DNA of 64,000 nucleotides from Arthrobacter tumbae (GTDB taxonomy: Bacteria > Actinomycetota > Actinomycetes > Actinomycetales > Micrococcaceae), in contig NZ_JAFBCC010000001.1 of NCBI RefSeq assembly GCF_016907495.1, positions 2,790,001-2,854,000 of the forward strand, in the 5' to 3' direction. This document shows, one piece after another, positions 54,654-64,000 of the stretch. The notes under the pieces are model-generated. The model was not told the DNA's origin. It was given only the letters and a program-made list of their open reading frames with translations, and did no database searches. Position 1 is the stretch's first letter. The number at the start of each line of letters is the position of its first letter. The position numbers were made by a program, and so were the translations under genes.

Positions 54654-55351
54654 TGAGCCTCAACAGGACTTCGCCGTCCGCGGACCGGCGGGCTGTGCTT
54701 TCGCGGCGCATCCGGTTTTTCGTCGCTGCGACGATCAGCTACAACATCATCGAAGCCGTCGTGGCGATCACCGCCGGCACTGTCGCGTCCTCAAGCGCGC
54801 TGATCGCGTTCGGTCTTGACTCGATCATCGAGGTGACGTCCGCGGCGGCCGTGGCCTGGCAGTTCTCCGCCCCTGATCCTGAGCGGCGCGAGAAGACGGC
54901 GCTGCGGTTCATCGCATTCTCCTTCTTTGGTCTGGCCCTGTTTGTCGGGATCGACGCGGTCCGCGCGCTCGTCATCGGCGCCGAGGCCGAGCATTCGACC
55001 GTGGGCATCGTGCTGGCCGCGGTGAGCTTGGCGGTCATGCCGCTGTTGTCCTACCTGCAGCGGCGTGCCGGGCGCGAGCTGGGCTCGCGGTCCGCCGTGG
55101 CCGACTCGAAGCAGACCCTGCTCTGTTCCTACCTCTCCGGGGTCCTGCTGGCAGGGCTGCTGCTCAACAGCCTCTTCGGCTGGGCGTGGGCTGACCCGAT
55201 TGCCGCACTGGTGATCGCCGGCTGGGCAATCAAGGAAGGGCGCGAAGCGTGGAAGGGCGACGCGTGCTGCGCGAACCCGCTCGCGGATCACCGTGACGAC
55301 GCCGCCGGTGCCGCCTGTGATGGCTCCGACTGCTCCTGCTGCTCCTCCTGA
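54653..55351 (+). CDS. Cation diffusion facilitator-like transporter with Cys-rich tail
   Basis: A 232-aa membrane protein with about six helices (FFVAATISYNIIEAVVAITA, SALIAFGLDSIIEVTSAAAV, etc.) of the CDF/cation-efflux type, exporting divalent metals by proton antiport. HxxxD-type metal site is altered to GLDSIIE. The C-terminus carries CCANP...CDGSDCSCCSS, six cysteines that probably bind a soft metal. ATG overlaps the lipoprotein stop. Metal specificity not determined. Confidence 0.82.
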   Translation: MSLNRTSPSADRRAVLSRRIRFFVAATISYNIIEAVVAITAGTVASSSALIAFGLDSIIEVTSAAAVAWQFSAPDPERREKTALRFIAFSFFGLALFVGIDAVRALVIGAEAEHSTVGIVLAAVSLAVMPLLSYLQRRAGRELGSRSAVADSKQTLLCSYLSGVLLAGLLLNSLFGWAWADPIAALVIAGWAIKEGREAWKGDACCANPLADHRDDAAGAACDGSDCSCCSS

Positions 55352-57204
<1,853 letters not shown>

Positions 57205-57253
57205 CCGCCCTGCAGCGGGTCAGCGGCGCACCGACGTCAGCGGCGGTATCGCG

Positions 57254-58600
57254 TTAGCGGCGCGGAGGGTTGTCTTCGAAGAGATCGGGGATCCCGTCGT
57301 CGTCGGCGTCCACCTTTTCCGCCTCTTCGATCCTGCGGTAGCGCTTGTTGCGGGAGCGCAGGAGAACGGTAGCGAGCAGCGCGGCGAGCAGCGACGCGAC
57401 GAGGATAGCCACCTTGGCATGGTCGTTGTGTTCGCTGCCCTGTTCGAAGCTCAGGTCATTGACGAGCAGGGAGACCGTGAAGCCGACACCCGCCAGGAGG
57501 CCGACGCCGAGCAGGTCGACCCATTTCAAATCGGGGTCCAGGGTTGCCTTGGTGGTCTTGGTGATCGTCCACGTGGTCAGCAGGATGCCAATGGGCTTGC
57601 CGAGCACCAGGCCCAGCACAATGCCTACGGTCACCGGATCCGAAAATGCCGAGATGAGTCCCTCGACTCCGCCGATTGCCACTCCCGCGGAGAAGAACGC
57701 AAAAACCGGCACGGCGATGCCTGCGGAGAGCGGGCGGAAGCGGTGCTCGAAGGTCTCCGCGAGTCCAGGCTTGTTTGGCCGGGGCAACACGGACTTGCCG
57801 CCCTTGCCGATGCGCAGTACCGGAACCATGAAGCCGAGCAGCACGCCGGCCACTGTGGCATGGACGCCCGAAGCGTGCATAAGCGCCCAGGTGGCAAACC
57901 CGATCGGCAGGAGGATGAACCAGGCCGCCGACGTGTTCTTCCCGAAAAACTTGGGGTTCTTCTGCGCGAGGAACGCGAACAGGGCTAGTGGGATCAGCGT
58001 CAGCAGCAGGAACGTGAACTCCACCTCTTCTGTGTAGAAAAAGGCGATGATGGCGATGGCAATCAGGTCATCCACCACGGCGAGCGTCAGCAGGAAGATG
58101 CGTAGGGCGCTCGGCAGGTGTGAGCTGATGACGGCGAGCACGGCCACCGCAAAAGCGATGTCCGTGGCAGTGGGAATGGCCCAGCCCCGTATGGTTTCCG
58201 GCGAAGTCAGATTGACCGCCACATAGATCAGAGCGGGAACAATGACGCCGCCCGCAGCGGCAGCCACGGGGACGATGGCGCGCGCAGGGTTCCGGAGGTC
58301 GCCGGCGACGAATTCGCGCTTGAGCTCAAGGCCCACCAGGAAGAAGAAGATGGCCAGCAGGCCGTCAGCCGCCCAGTGTCCAACCGAGAGCTTCAGGTGC
58401 CAGGGCTCGTAGCCGAACTCGAAGTCGCGGAGGGCAAAGTAGCTGTCCGCGAAGGGCGAGTTGGCCCAGACGAGTGCCAGTGCCGCCGCGATGATCAGCA
58501 GGATGCCGCCGACGGTCTCTTTCCGGAGGATTTCGCCGATCCGGAGATGTTCGGGGTAACTGGACCGTCCAAGGACGTTCCGAGGCTGAGAACTCGACAT
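57254..58600 (-). CDS. nhaA: Na+/H+ antiporter NhaA (copy 2)
   Basis: A 448-aa paralogue of copy 1 at 654-2066, with [33 protein letters not shown] and the same C-terminal [10 protein letters not shown] motif. It differs mainly in the mid loops and C-tail. ATG 58600 with AAGGAGCC upstream; the in-frame extension to 58657 is within the leader. A structured leader (58622-58661) precedes it, as for copy 1. Converges on sufU. Confidence 0.95.
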   Translation of the reverse strand: MSSSQPRNVLGRSSYPEHLRIGEILRKETVGGILLIIAAALALVWANSPFADSYFALRDFEFGYEPWHLKLSVGHWAADGLLAIFFFLVGLELKREFVAGDLRNPARAIVPVAAAAGGVIVPALIYVAVNLTSPETIRGWAIPTATDIAFAVAVLAVISSHLPSALRIFLLTLAVVDDLIAIAIIAFFYTEEVEFTFLLLTLIPLALFAFLAQKNPKFFGKNTSAAWFILLPIGFATWALMHASGVHATVAGVLLGFMVPVLRIGKGGKSVLPRPNKPGLAETFEHRFRPLSAGIAVPVFAFFSAGVAIGGVEGLISAFSDPVTVGIVLGLVLGKPIGILLTTWTITKTTKATLDPDLKWVDLLGVGLLAGVGFTVSLLVNDLSFEQGSEHNDHAKVAILVASLLAALLATVLLRSRNKRYRRIEEAEKVDADDDGIPDLFEDNPPRR

Positions 58601-58621
58601 GAGCGGCTCCTTCAGGGCAGG

Positions 58622-58661
58622 AAAAATTACTGCCGACCAGACTTCCCGGCGCACCATTTTT
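58622..58661 (-). ncRNA. Candidate riboswitch-like leader of nhaA copy 2
   Basis: Minus strand: AAAAAT-GGTGCGCCGGGAAG then TCTGGTCGGCAGT-A-ATTTTT. Same core as the copy 1 leader (25 of 27 positions), but the outer helix is AAAAAT/ATTTTT instead of GTAGAC/GTCTAC. The 3' strand of the helix is separated by about 11 nt from AAGGAG, so ligand binding could affect the ribosome site. Confidence 0.6.
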
Positions 58662-58847
58662 TAAAACCCTAGCAGGGGAGCCCTCCGCGGGTGACGCGCG
58701 TTACTCAGGCGGTGACCAGAGCCGCTGCATGCGACGACAGCGTCCGGGCCGGTAAGTTGGTTCGTGACAAATTCACGTGTGGCCATCTCCACGGAACCAA
58801 CGACCTCACGCTTGACCTGGGCCGAGACTTCACGAAAGGAACCGAGC

Positions 58848-60197
58848 ATGGAAGGTGATTCCCCATCCAGGAGTGAACAGAAATTATCCCTGACAGGGTC
58901 CGTAGCGCTGGGCACCGGTGTGATGATCGGTGCCGGCATCTTCGCCCTCGTGGGCCAGGTCGCTGAACTGACCGGTGGTTGGGTTCCCTGGGCGTTCTTC
59001 GCCGGTGCCGTGGTCGTGGCATTCAGCTCCTACTCCTACATCCGCTACTCCGCTACCAACCCCTCCGCCGGCGGGATCGCCATGCTGCTCAAAGCCGCTT
59101 ACGGCCCCGGCGTGGTTGCAGGCTCGTTCTCCCTGTTCATGTACGTGTCGATGATTCTGGCCGAAAGCCTGCTGGGCCGCACCTTCGGTACCTACCTGTT
59201 GCGGCCTTTCGGGATGCAGGACTCCGCGCTGTGGGTGCCGGTACTGGCCGTTGTAGCCATTGCGGCCGCAGCGCTGGTGAACCTCGTCGGCAACCGGTGG
59301 GTGGAGCGCTCCGCCACGGTGACAGCGGCGATCAAGATCATCGGAATCGCAGTCCTGGCCGTCGCCGGAATCCTAGCCGCCGGGGCCTCCTCCCTGGGAC
59401 GGTTGTTCACCGCCGCGGAGCGGACCCCGCCGGAGGCAGGGTGGCTTGGTTTTCTGGCTGGAGTAGCTTTGTGCATCCTGGCGTATAAAGGCTTCACCAC
59501 CATCACCAATCAGGGGGCGGATCTGCGCGACCCCAAACGCAACATCGGCCGGTCCATCATGATCGCCATCGGGCTATGCACCGTTCTCTACCTGCTGATC
59601 ACCGTCGCGGTGACAGGCAGCCTCACCGTCGCGCAGATTGTGGAGGCCCGGGATTACGCCCTCGCCGAGGCGGCCCAGCCGACGTTCGGGTCCTGGGGTG
59701 TGACGTTGACCGTGGTGATCGCCGTCGTCGCCACACTCTCCGGGCTGGTGGCCAGCCTATTCTCGGTCTCCAAGCTCTACGACATGCTCCGAAACATGGG
59801 CCAGGCCCCTGGCCTACCGGGGAAGGAGGGGCACCAATCACTGTTCATCACTGCGGGGTTGGCCATTGTCATGGCCGCCTTCTTCGACCTGTCCCAAATC
59901 GCTGCCCTCGGCGCCATCCTCTATCTGGTCATGGATATCGCCATCCACTGGGGCATCATCCGGCACGTTAGAAGCGACGTCGAAGCAAAAACCTGGATCC
60001 CCTGGACTGCGATCGTGCTCGACATCGCCGTCCTCGTGCCCTTCACGATCCTCAAAGCACAGTCGGACCCGTTCACCGGAATCACCACCGTGGTGGTGGC
60101 TTCGATCATCGTCCTGACACAGTGGCTGGTGGTCCGCCGTAGGAACCGCGATGGTGAACCTTCGCGGGAAACCCCCGCCCAACACCACTCCGAATAA
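58848..60197 (+). CDS. APC-family amino acid permease
   Basis: A 449-aa permease with about twelve helices; N-terminal VALGTGVMIGAGIFALVGQV is the APC consensus for helix 1 with its unwound GAGIF. Other segments: CILAYKGFTTITNQGADL and SKLYDMLRNMGQAPGLP. ATG 58848 with AAAGGAACC upstream is preferred over the GTG at 58764. Divergent from nhaA copy 2 with 247 bp between starts, containing the nhaA leader. Substrate not predictable. Confidence 0.9.
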   Translation: MEGDSPSRSEQKLSLTGSVALGTGVMIGAGIFALVGQVAELTGGWVPWAFFAGAVVVAFSSYSYIRYSATNPSAGGIAMLLKAAYGPGVVAGSFSLFMYVSMILAESLLGRTFGTYLLRPFGMQDSALWVPVLAVVAIAAAALVNLVGNRWVERSATVTAAIKIIGIAVLAVAGILAAGASSLGRLFTAAERTPPEAGWLGFLAGVALCILAYKGFTTITNQGADLRDPKRNIGRSIMIAIGLCTVLYLLITVAVTGSLTVAQIVEARDYALAEAAQPTFGSWGVTLTVVIAVVATLSGLVASLFSVSKLYDMLRNMGQAPGLPGKEGHQSLFITAGLAIVMAAFFDLSQIAALGAILYLVMDIAIHWGIIRHVRSDVEAKTWIPWTAIVLDIAVLVPFTILKAQSDPFTGITTVVVASIIVLTQWLVVRRRNRDGEPSRETPAQHHSE

Positions 60198-60233
60198 CGG
60201 GCTTTGCCGCGCCCAAGCCCGGCAACCCGCCAG

Positions 60234-60363
60234 TCAGGATGAGCTCGGTTTAGTACCGAAGGCCACGTTCAGTCCCCATCCGAGCCCGGTGACCAATGCG
60301 ACGGCCACCACGCCGGCGAGCTGGAGGAGGACGTCGACGGCAAGAAAATCAGTCCCGTGCCAT
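60234..60363 (-). pseudogene. Frameshifted small membrane ORF (or sequencing slip)
   Basis: Starting at ATG 60363 the frame stops after four codons, but removing one G from the GGG run at 60354-60356 gives a 42-codon ORF reading MARTDFLAVDVLLQLAGVVA and on to GWGLNVAFGTKPSSS, a plausible one- or two-helix protein. It lies 10 bp past the SCO4848-type stop. Either a decayed gene or a base-call error. Confidence 0.4.
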
Positions 60364-60372
60364 GCGAGTTGC

Positions 60373-60594
60373 TCAGGCGGCCAGCGTGCGGATTCCGATC
60401 ACCAGGGTTGCAGCGCCAAGGATCATCGAGGTGGTCACCAGCATGAAGTGAACCTTCAGGAACCGCGTGGGTGCACCGTTCTCGTCCTTGGACCGTGGGT
60501 CTTTGAACACCCGGCGAAGGAACGGCGGCCAGACGATGAGCGTCCACAGCCCGGCAACCACGAGGACGATCGACAGCGCGAGGGGGAGTTGCAT
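60373..60594 (-). CDS. SCO4848-family small membrane protein
   Basis: A 73-aa protein with two helices (LALSIVLVVAGLWTLIVW and VTTSMILGAATLVIGIRTL) flanking a conserved basic loop (FLRRVFKDPRSK) and PTRFLKVHF, the pattern of the SCO4848 family, whose function is unknown. Its ATG overlaps the preceding DUF2505 TGA (TGATG), so the two genes are coupled. Confidence 0.8.
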   Translation of the reverse strand: MQLPLALSIVLVVAGLWTLIVWPPFLRRVFKDPRSKDENGAPTRFLKVHFMLVTTSMILGAATLVIGIRTLAA

Positions 60595-61091
60595 CAGCGG
60601 TTCTCCAGCCAGCTCTTCGCCTGGGTGGCCTGGACGTTCAGTGCCTTGCCGATGAACGGCTCCGCGGCGTCGGCAATCTTGGCGCCCATGAACGGGATGG
60701 AGGAGGTGACATTGCCCTCGACGTCCACGCGGGTGGAGGTGCCCTCCGCGACCAGGCGCTGGACGGCGTCGACCGTGACGGGCGCTCCGGAGATCTTCAT
60801 GGTCACCTTCGCCTCGCGTGAGCCGTCGGGCAGCGGTGCGGCCCAGTCCTCGGTCTGCGTCACGGTGATGGTCTCGCCGACAAACTTGCGGGCGAAGTCC
60901 GGCAGACGCGTGGTGGGCAGCGTGCGCACAGCGGTGAGGGTGAAGGCGGCGGAGGTGTCGCCGTCGACCGTCAGGGACTGCAGCTCCCCTCCGACGTGCT
61001 CACTGGTGTGCTTGAGGAACGCTTCATCGGTGAACACGTCCGTTACCGACTGGACGTCGTAGGGCAGGGTGGTTGAGGCGCTGAGTGCCAC
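60594..61091 (-). CDS. DUF2505 domain protein
   Basis: A 165-aa protein of the DUF2505 family (SRPBCC-like fold): STTLPYDVQSVTDVFTDEAF, SIPFMGAKIADAAEPFIGKA. GTG 61091 has GGAGG at 5 bp upstream, which decides the start over the longer frame to 61283. Common in actinobacteria beside SCO4848-type genes. Function unknown, cytosolic. Confidence 0.85.
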   Translation of the reverse strand: MALSASTTLPYDVQSVTDVFTDEAFLKHTSEHVGGELQSLTVDGDTSAAFTLTAVRTLPTTRLPDFARKFVGETITVTQTEDWAAPLPDGSREAKVTMKISGAPVTVDAVQRLVAEGTSTRVDVEGNVTSSIPFMGAKIADAAEPFIGKALNVQATQAKSWLENR

Positions 61092-61149
61092 TAATCCTCC
61101 GGGGTAGGTCTGTTGGGGTTTCCCGTACATCCTATGTGAGCACCGGCGT

Positions 61150-62004
61150 TCAGCCGTCGAGCTTGCCCTCGAGGTACCGGCTGGCCCATTCGCGGAGTTG
61201 CGTTGGAGTCCAGGTGCTCGTGGCGATGAGGAGAACCTCCCGATCCTCGCGGACGACGCCGGTGATTCCGTCCGTTGCGCCAAGGTCCACCGCCAGCTGG
61301 TCCACTACGGAGGAACGCTCGCCGGCGGTGTCCTCGCGTACTGACAGCTCGAGCTCACGCCCGCGGAGGGGATGGTTTCCGAGGTCCTCAACCTCGACGA
61401 GCGGCTCATCGATGGGCCCGCCGGCGGCTTCATTCTTTTCACTCAAATCAGCGATCACGGCGCGTGCGTAGTCGGCAATCCTGGACGCGCGTAACTCGCG
61501 CATGCCCTTCAGACCCGCCCGGGCATCCGCCACAGGAACCGACGGAAGGAAAATGTTGCTCTCGGTGTGCTCGCTGACGAGGACCGGGTGATTGTTGAAG
61601 GCGTAACGCTTGACCTTGTGCCGGGCCACGGCCCAGCGAGCCGCAGGCGCGTGATGCTGAACCACCTGAGCCAGGTAGGACACCAGCCCGTCGATATGTC
61701 GCACGGATTCCATGGAGAGAACTAGTTCCTCCTCCCAGGTGTAACGCTCCCAGGACGGCCACTCATCCCGAGGCACGCTGGCTGGATCTGTTGCACTGGG
61801 CGCCTGCGGACCGGTCAGGTGCTTGAGCGTCCATTGCCAGAGCGGTACGAGGCTTTCGACCGTCCCGTCCAGCAACGCATCCGGATTCTGTCCGTCCGCT
61901 GCGAGCATCTCGCGCAGACGGACCAGCGCGGGACCGCGCTCATCGAGGAACTCCTGGAAGGCAGCGGCCGCTTGCGTCTTTGTCTGTTTCAGGTAGTGGG
62001 TCAC
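61150..62004 (-). CDS. Conserved actinobacterial protein of unknown function
   Basis: A 284-aa soluble protein from GTG 62004 (THYLKQTKTQAAAAFQEFL); the 48 residues before it in the open frame look unlike coding sequence. Helical N-terminal half, then mixed alpha/beta; contains VVQHHAPAARWAVARHKVKR and a Trp-rich WQWTLKHL. No domain recognised. Divergent from mfd with ~170 bp between, likely sharing a promoter region. Confidence 0.7.
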   Translation of the reverse strand: MTHYLKQTKTQAAAAFQEFLDERGPALVRLREMLAADGQNPDALLDGTVESLVPLWQWTLKHLTGPQAPSATDPASVPRDEWPSWERYTWEEELVLSMESVRHIDGLVSYLAQVVQHHAPAARWAVARHKVKRYAFNNHPVLVSEHTESNIFLPSVPVADARAGLKGMRELRASRIADYARAVIADLSEKNEAAGGPIDEPLVEVEDLGNHPLRGRELELSVREDTAGERSSVVDQLAVDLGATDGITGVVREDREVLLIATSTWTPTQLREWASRYLEGKLDG

Positions 62005-62173
62005 GGAGTTCACGCTAGAGCAGGGATCACCCGGTCGCCGCTTCTCGAAAGGGCGCCGGTCTGTGCTGCGCGGTAGTGTTAACGCCGACTCCCGGGATTC
62101 TTCGTGAATTTCGGGCTTTCGTGTTGTCTTTTTCGTGCTCAGCTTCATTTCAAGTTACCCCTGAAGGAACGCC

Positions 62174-64000
62174 ATGGCCCCCTCCGGACCCACCCTCAAC
62201 GGTCTCCGCGCTGCCCTGCAGGAAGACGCCTCCTTCGCGCGGGTGCGCACCAACGCCTCCCGCCGGATTGCCGACCGCAGTACCGACCTGGAGATCGGCG
62301 CCCCCACGGGGCTGCGCGCGGCGCTGCTCGCGGAAATGGTGGATGGGCTGGCGTCGGCCTCAAACGACGACGACGGCGGCGCGTCCGTGGTCGTAGCCGT
62401 CACCGCCACAGGGCGGGAGGCAGAAGATCTGGCAGCTGCGCTGCGAAGCTACCTGCCGGCGTCGGGCATTGAAGAGTTTCCAAGCTGGGAGACGCTGCCG
62501 CACGAGCGGCTCTCACCCCGCTCCGACACGGTGGGCCGGCGGCTGTCGGTCCTGCGGCGGCTGGCGCACCCGGGCGCCGACCCGATACGGGTCATCACGG
62601 CGCCCATCCGCGCCGTCGTACAGCCGCTCGTTGCCGGGCTGGGTGAGCTGGAGCCGGTCACGCTGAAGGTGGGTCAGGAGCGCGGGTTCGACGAGGTGGT
62701 CCGCGCGCTCGCCGACGCCGCGTACGCCCGCGTGGACATGGTCACCCACCGCGGCGAGTTCGCCGTGCGCGGCGGGATCATCGACGTGTTCCCGCCCACC
62801 GAGGACCACCCCATCCGCGTCGAGTTCTTCGGTGACGAGGTGGACCAGATGCGCTGGTTCGCAGTGGCCGACCAGCGCTCGCTGCCCACCGACGGTGACC
62901 GTGGTGCACCCACCGAGCTGTATGCGCCGCCATGCCGTGAGCTGCTCATCACGCCGTCGGTCATGTCCCGTGCCGCGCACCTGAAGGATCAGCTGCCGGC
63001 TGCGGCGGGGATGCTGGAGAAGATTGCTGGCGGGATCGCCGTCGAGGGCATGGAGTCGCTGGCGCCGGTGCTGGTTGACGCGATGGTGCCGTTTGTCGGT
63101 GAGCTGCCGGCCGGGTCGATTGCCGTCGTCGTCGAGCCGGAGAAAGTGCGCGCGCGCGCCCACGACCTTGAGACGACCAACGAGGAATTCCTCCAAGCGG
63201 CGTGGGCAACAGCGTCCGACGGCGGGGCGGCGCCGGTCGATCTGAGCGGCCAACTGGGTGCCGATCTGGAGGCGGCGAGCTTCCGTTCACTGGTTGATAC
63301 GCGGTCTTCGGCGCTCGCCAATGATGTTGCGTGGTGGTCGGTGACGTCCTTCGGGTCCGATGAGCTGCTGACCGACGTCGACAGTTTCACCGTTGCGGCG
63401 CGTGAGCCGCGCGGGTACCAGGGCGACGTCGCCGAGATGATGGAGTTTCTCGGCGGTCGGGTTCGTGACCAGTGGCGGGTGGTGGTCGCGACCGAGGGCC
63501 CTGGACCGGCCCAGCGCCTCGCTGAGCTGTTCCACGACGCGGACATTCCGGCGTCGCGCGTTGATTCGCTTGAGCGCTCGCCGCAGCCGGGAATCATCGA
63601 AATCACGACGTCCTCGGCGGGCCGCGGGTTCGTGCTTGACGGGTTGAAACTGGGGCTGCTGACCGAAGCGGACCTGCTGGGGAGGACGAGTGCCTCCGGC
63701 ACCCGCGACATGCGGAAGATGCCCTCGAAGCGGCGCAACGCCGTCGACCCTTTGCAGTTGCGCGAGGGCGACTTCGTGGTGCACGAGCAGCACGGTGTGG
63801 CGCGGTTCATCGAGCTGATCCAGCGGTCCACAGGCGCCGGGCCCACCAAGACCATCCGCGAATACCTGGTGCTGGAGTACGCGCCGTCCAAGCGCGGCGC
63901 GCCGGGTGACAGGCTGTTTGTGCCGACGGATCAGCTGGACCAGGTGACGCGCTACGTGGGTGGCGATACGCCGGCGCTGTCGAAGATGGGCGGCTCCGAC
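62174..64000 (+). CDS. mfd: Transcription-repair coupling factor Mfd, 3' partial
   Basis: The first 609 codons are present; the frame runs to the window end. Mfd removes stalled RNA polymerase and recruits UvrA. Seen: the UvrB-homologous domain (THRGEFAVRGGIIDVFPP, IRVEFFGDEVDQMRWF), and the RNAP-interacting CarD-like domain (GDFVVHEQHGVARFIELIQ, FVPTDQLDQV). ATG 62174 with GAAGGAA upstream. Helicase motifs would lie beyond 64000. In relatives it follows pth directly. Confidence 0.96.
   Translation, partial: MAPSGPTLNGLRAALQEDASFARVRTNASRRIADRSTDLEIGAPTGLRAALLAEMVDGLASASNDDDGGASVVVAVTATGREAEDLAAALRSYLPASGIEEFPSWETLPHERLSPRSDTVGRRLSVLRRLAHPGADPIRVITAPIRAVVQPLVAGLGELEPVTLKVGQERGFDEVVRALADAAYARVDMVTHRGEFAVRGGIIDVFPPTEDHPIRVEFFGDEVDQMRWFAVADQRSLPTDGDRGAPTELYAPPCRELLITPSVMSRAAHLKDQLPAAAGMLEKIAGGIAVEGMESLAPVLVDAMVPFVGELPAGSIAVVVEPEKVRARAHDLETTNEEFLQAAWATASDGGAAPVDLSGQLGADLEAASFRSLVDTRSSALANDVAWWSVTSFGSDELLTDVDSFTVAAREPRGYQGDVAEMMEFLGGRVRDQWRVVVATEGPGPAQRLAELFHDADIPASRVDSLERSPQPGIIEITTSSAGRGFVLDGLKLGLLTEADLLGRTSASGTRDMRKMPSKRRNAVDPLQLREGDFVVHEQHGVARFIELIQRSTGAGPTKTIREYLVLEYAPSKRGAPGDRLFVPTDQLDQVTRYVGGDTPALSKMGGSD

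Noticed and set aside
60598..61082. Long antisense frames over DUF2505 and other GC-rich genes
   Set aside because: Antisense open frames are expected at this GC content; none has an RBS, signal motif or neighbour context.

Overview
The window is high-GC actinobacterial chromosome, most likely Arthrobacter or another Micrococcaceae. The evidence is a high-GC third codon position, many GTG/TTG starts, 4-bp start/stop overlaps, and a familiar housekeeping order (tatD ... rpf - ksgA ... ispE - ABC-F ... tRNA-Gln - glmU - prs - rplY - pth ... mfd) interrupted by accessory blocks. No insertion sequence, prophage, CRISPR array or rRNA was seen; the only tRNA found is tRNA-Gln(UUG). LAYOUT: 0-5.5 kb holds the tatD 3' end, a NhaA antiporter, a SulP anion transporter and prfC. 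5.5-8.1 kb holds rpf (resuscitation-promoting factor) and ksgA. 8.1-16.2 kb is an accessory insertion between ksgA and ispE: a DUF2975 membrane protein, an SRPBCC protein, two tandem paralogous small Cys-containing membrane-anchored proteins, a lipoprotein, a Phd/YefM antitoxin preceded by a perfect 40-bp palindrome, and a large GAF-GGDEF-EAL cyclic-di-GMP protein. 16.2-19.3 kb holds ispE, a Uup-type ABC-F ATPase and a coupled small membrane protein. 19.7-38.0 kb is a cell-surface polysaccharide locus. Its rightward operon carries two GT4 glycosyltransferases, a TagGH/Wzm-Wzt-type ABC exporter, a two-module glycosyltransferase and a WecC-type dehydrogenase, followed by a 959-aa FkbM-glycosyltransferase fusion. 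Its leftward operon carries an O-acetyltransferase, an Asp2-like serine-hydrolase-fold protein, wecB, a second UDP-sugar dehydrogenase and a MurG-like glycosyltransferase. The cluster looks more AT-rich than its flanks, suggesting transfer. 38.2-43.3 kb is one giant secreted RTX animal-type heme peroxidase with three cell-wall-binding repeats inserted in its peroxidase domain. 43.7-47.9 kb is tRNA-Gln, glmU, prs, rplY, pth and a strong terminator. 48-53.5 kb holds two adjacent LAL-type LuxR ATPase regulators. 53.7-57.2 kb holds an F510_1955-family lipoprotein with a CDF metal exporter, then sufS-sufU. 57.2-60.2 kb holds a second NhaA and an APC permease, followed by small membrane and DUF2505 genes and the start of mfd, which runs off the window. 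HOW THE GENES WORK TOGETHER: WecB and WecC would make UDP-ManNAc and UDP-ManNAcA, and the second dehydrogenase a further UDP-uronic acid. The glycosyltransferases would assemble these into a glycan, exported by the two-gene ABC transporter and decorated by the O-acetyltransferase, FkbM and hydrolase-like proteins. The strongest regulatory observation is a structured leader shared by both nhaA genes: a 27-bp nearly identical core (loop GGAAGYCTGGT in a GCCG/CGGC stem) enclosed by an outer helix whose two strands differ in sequence between the copies but still pair. This points to a cis-acting RNA, probably a riboswitch, just upstream of both nhaA ribosome-binding sites.
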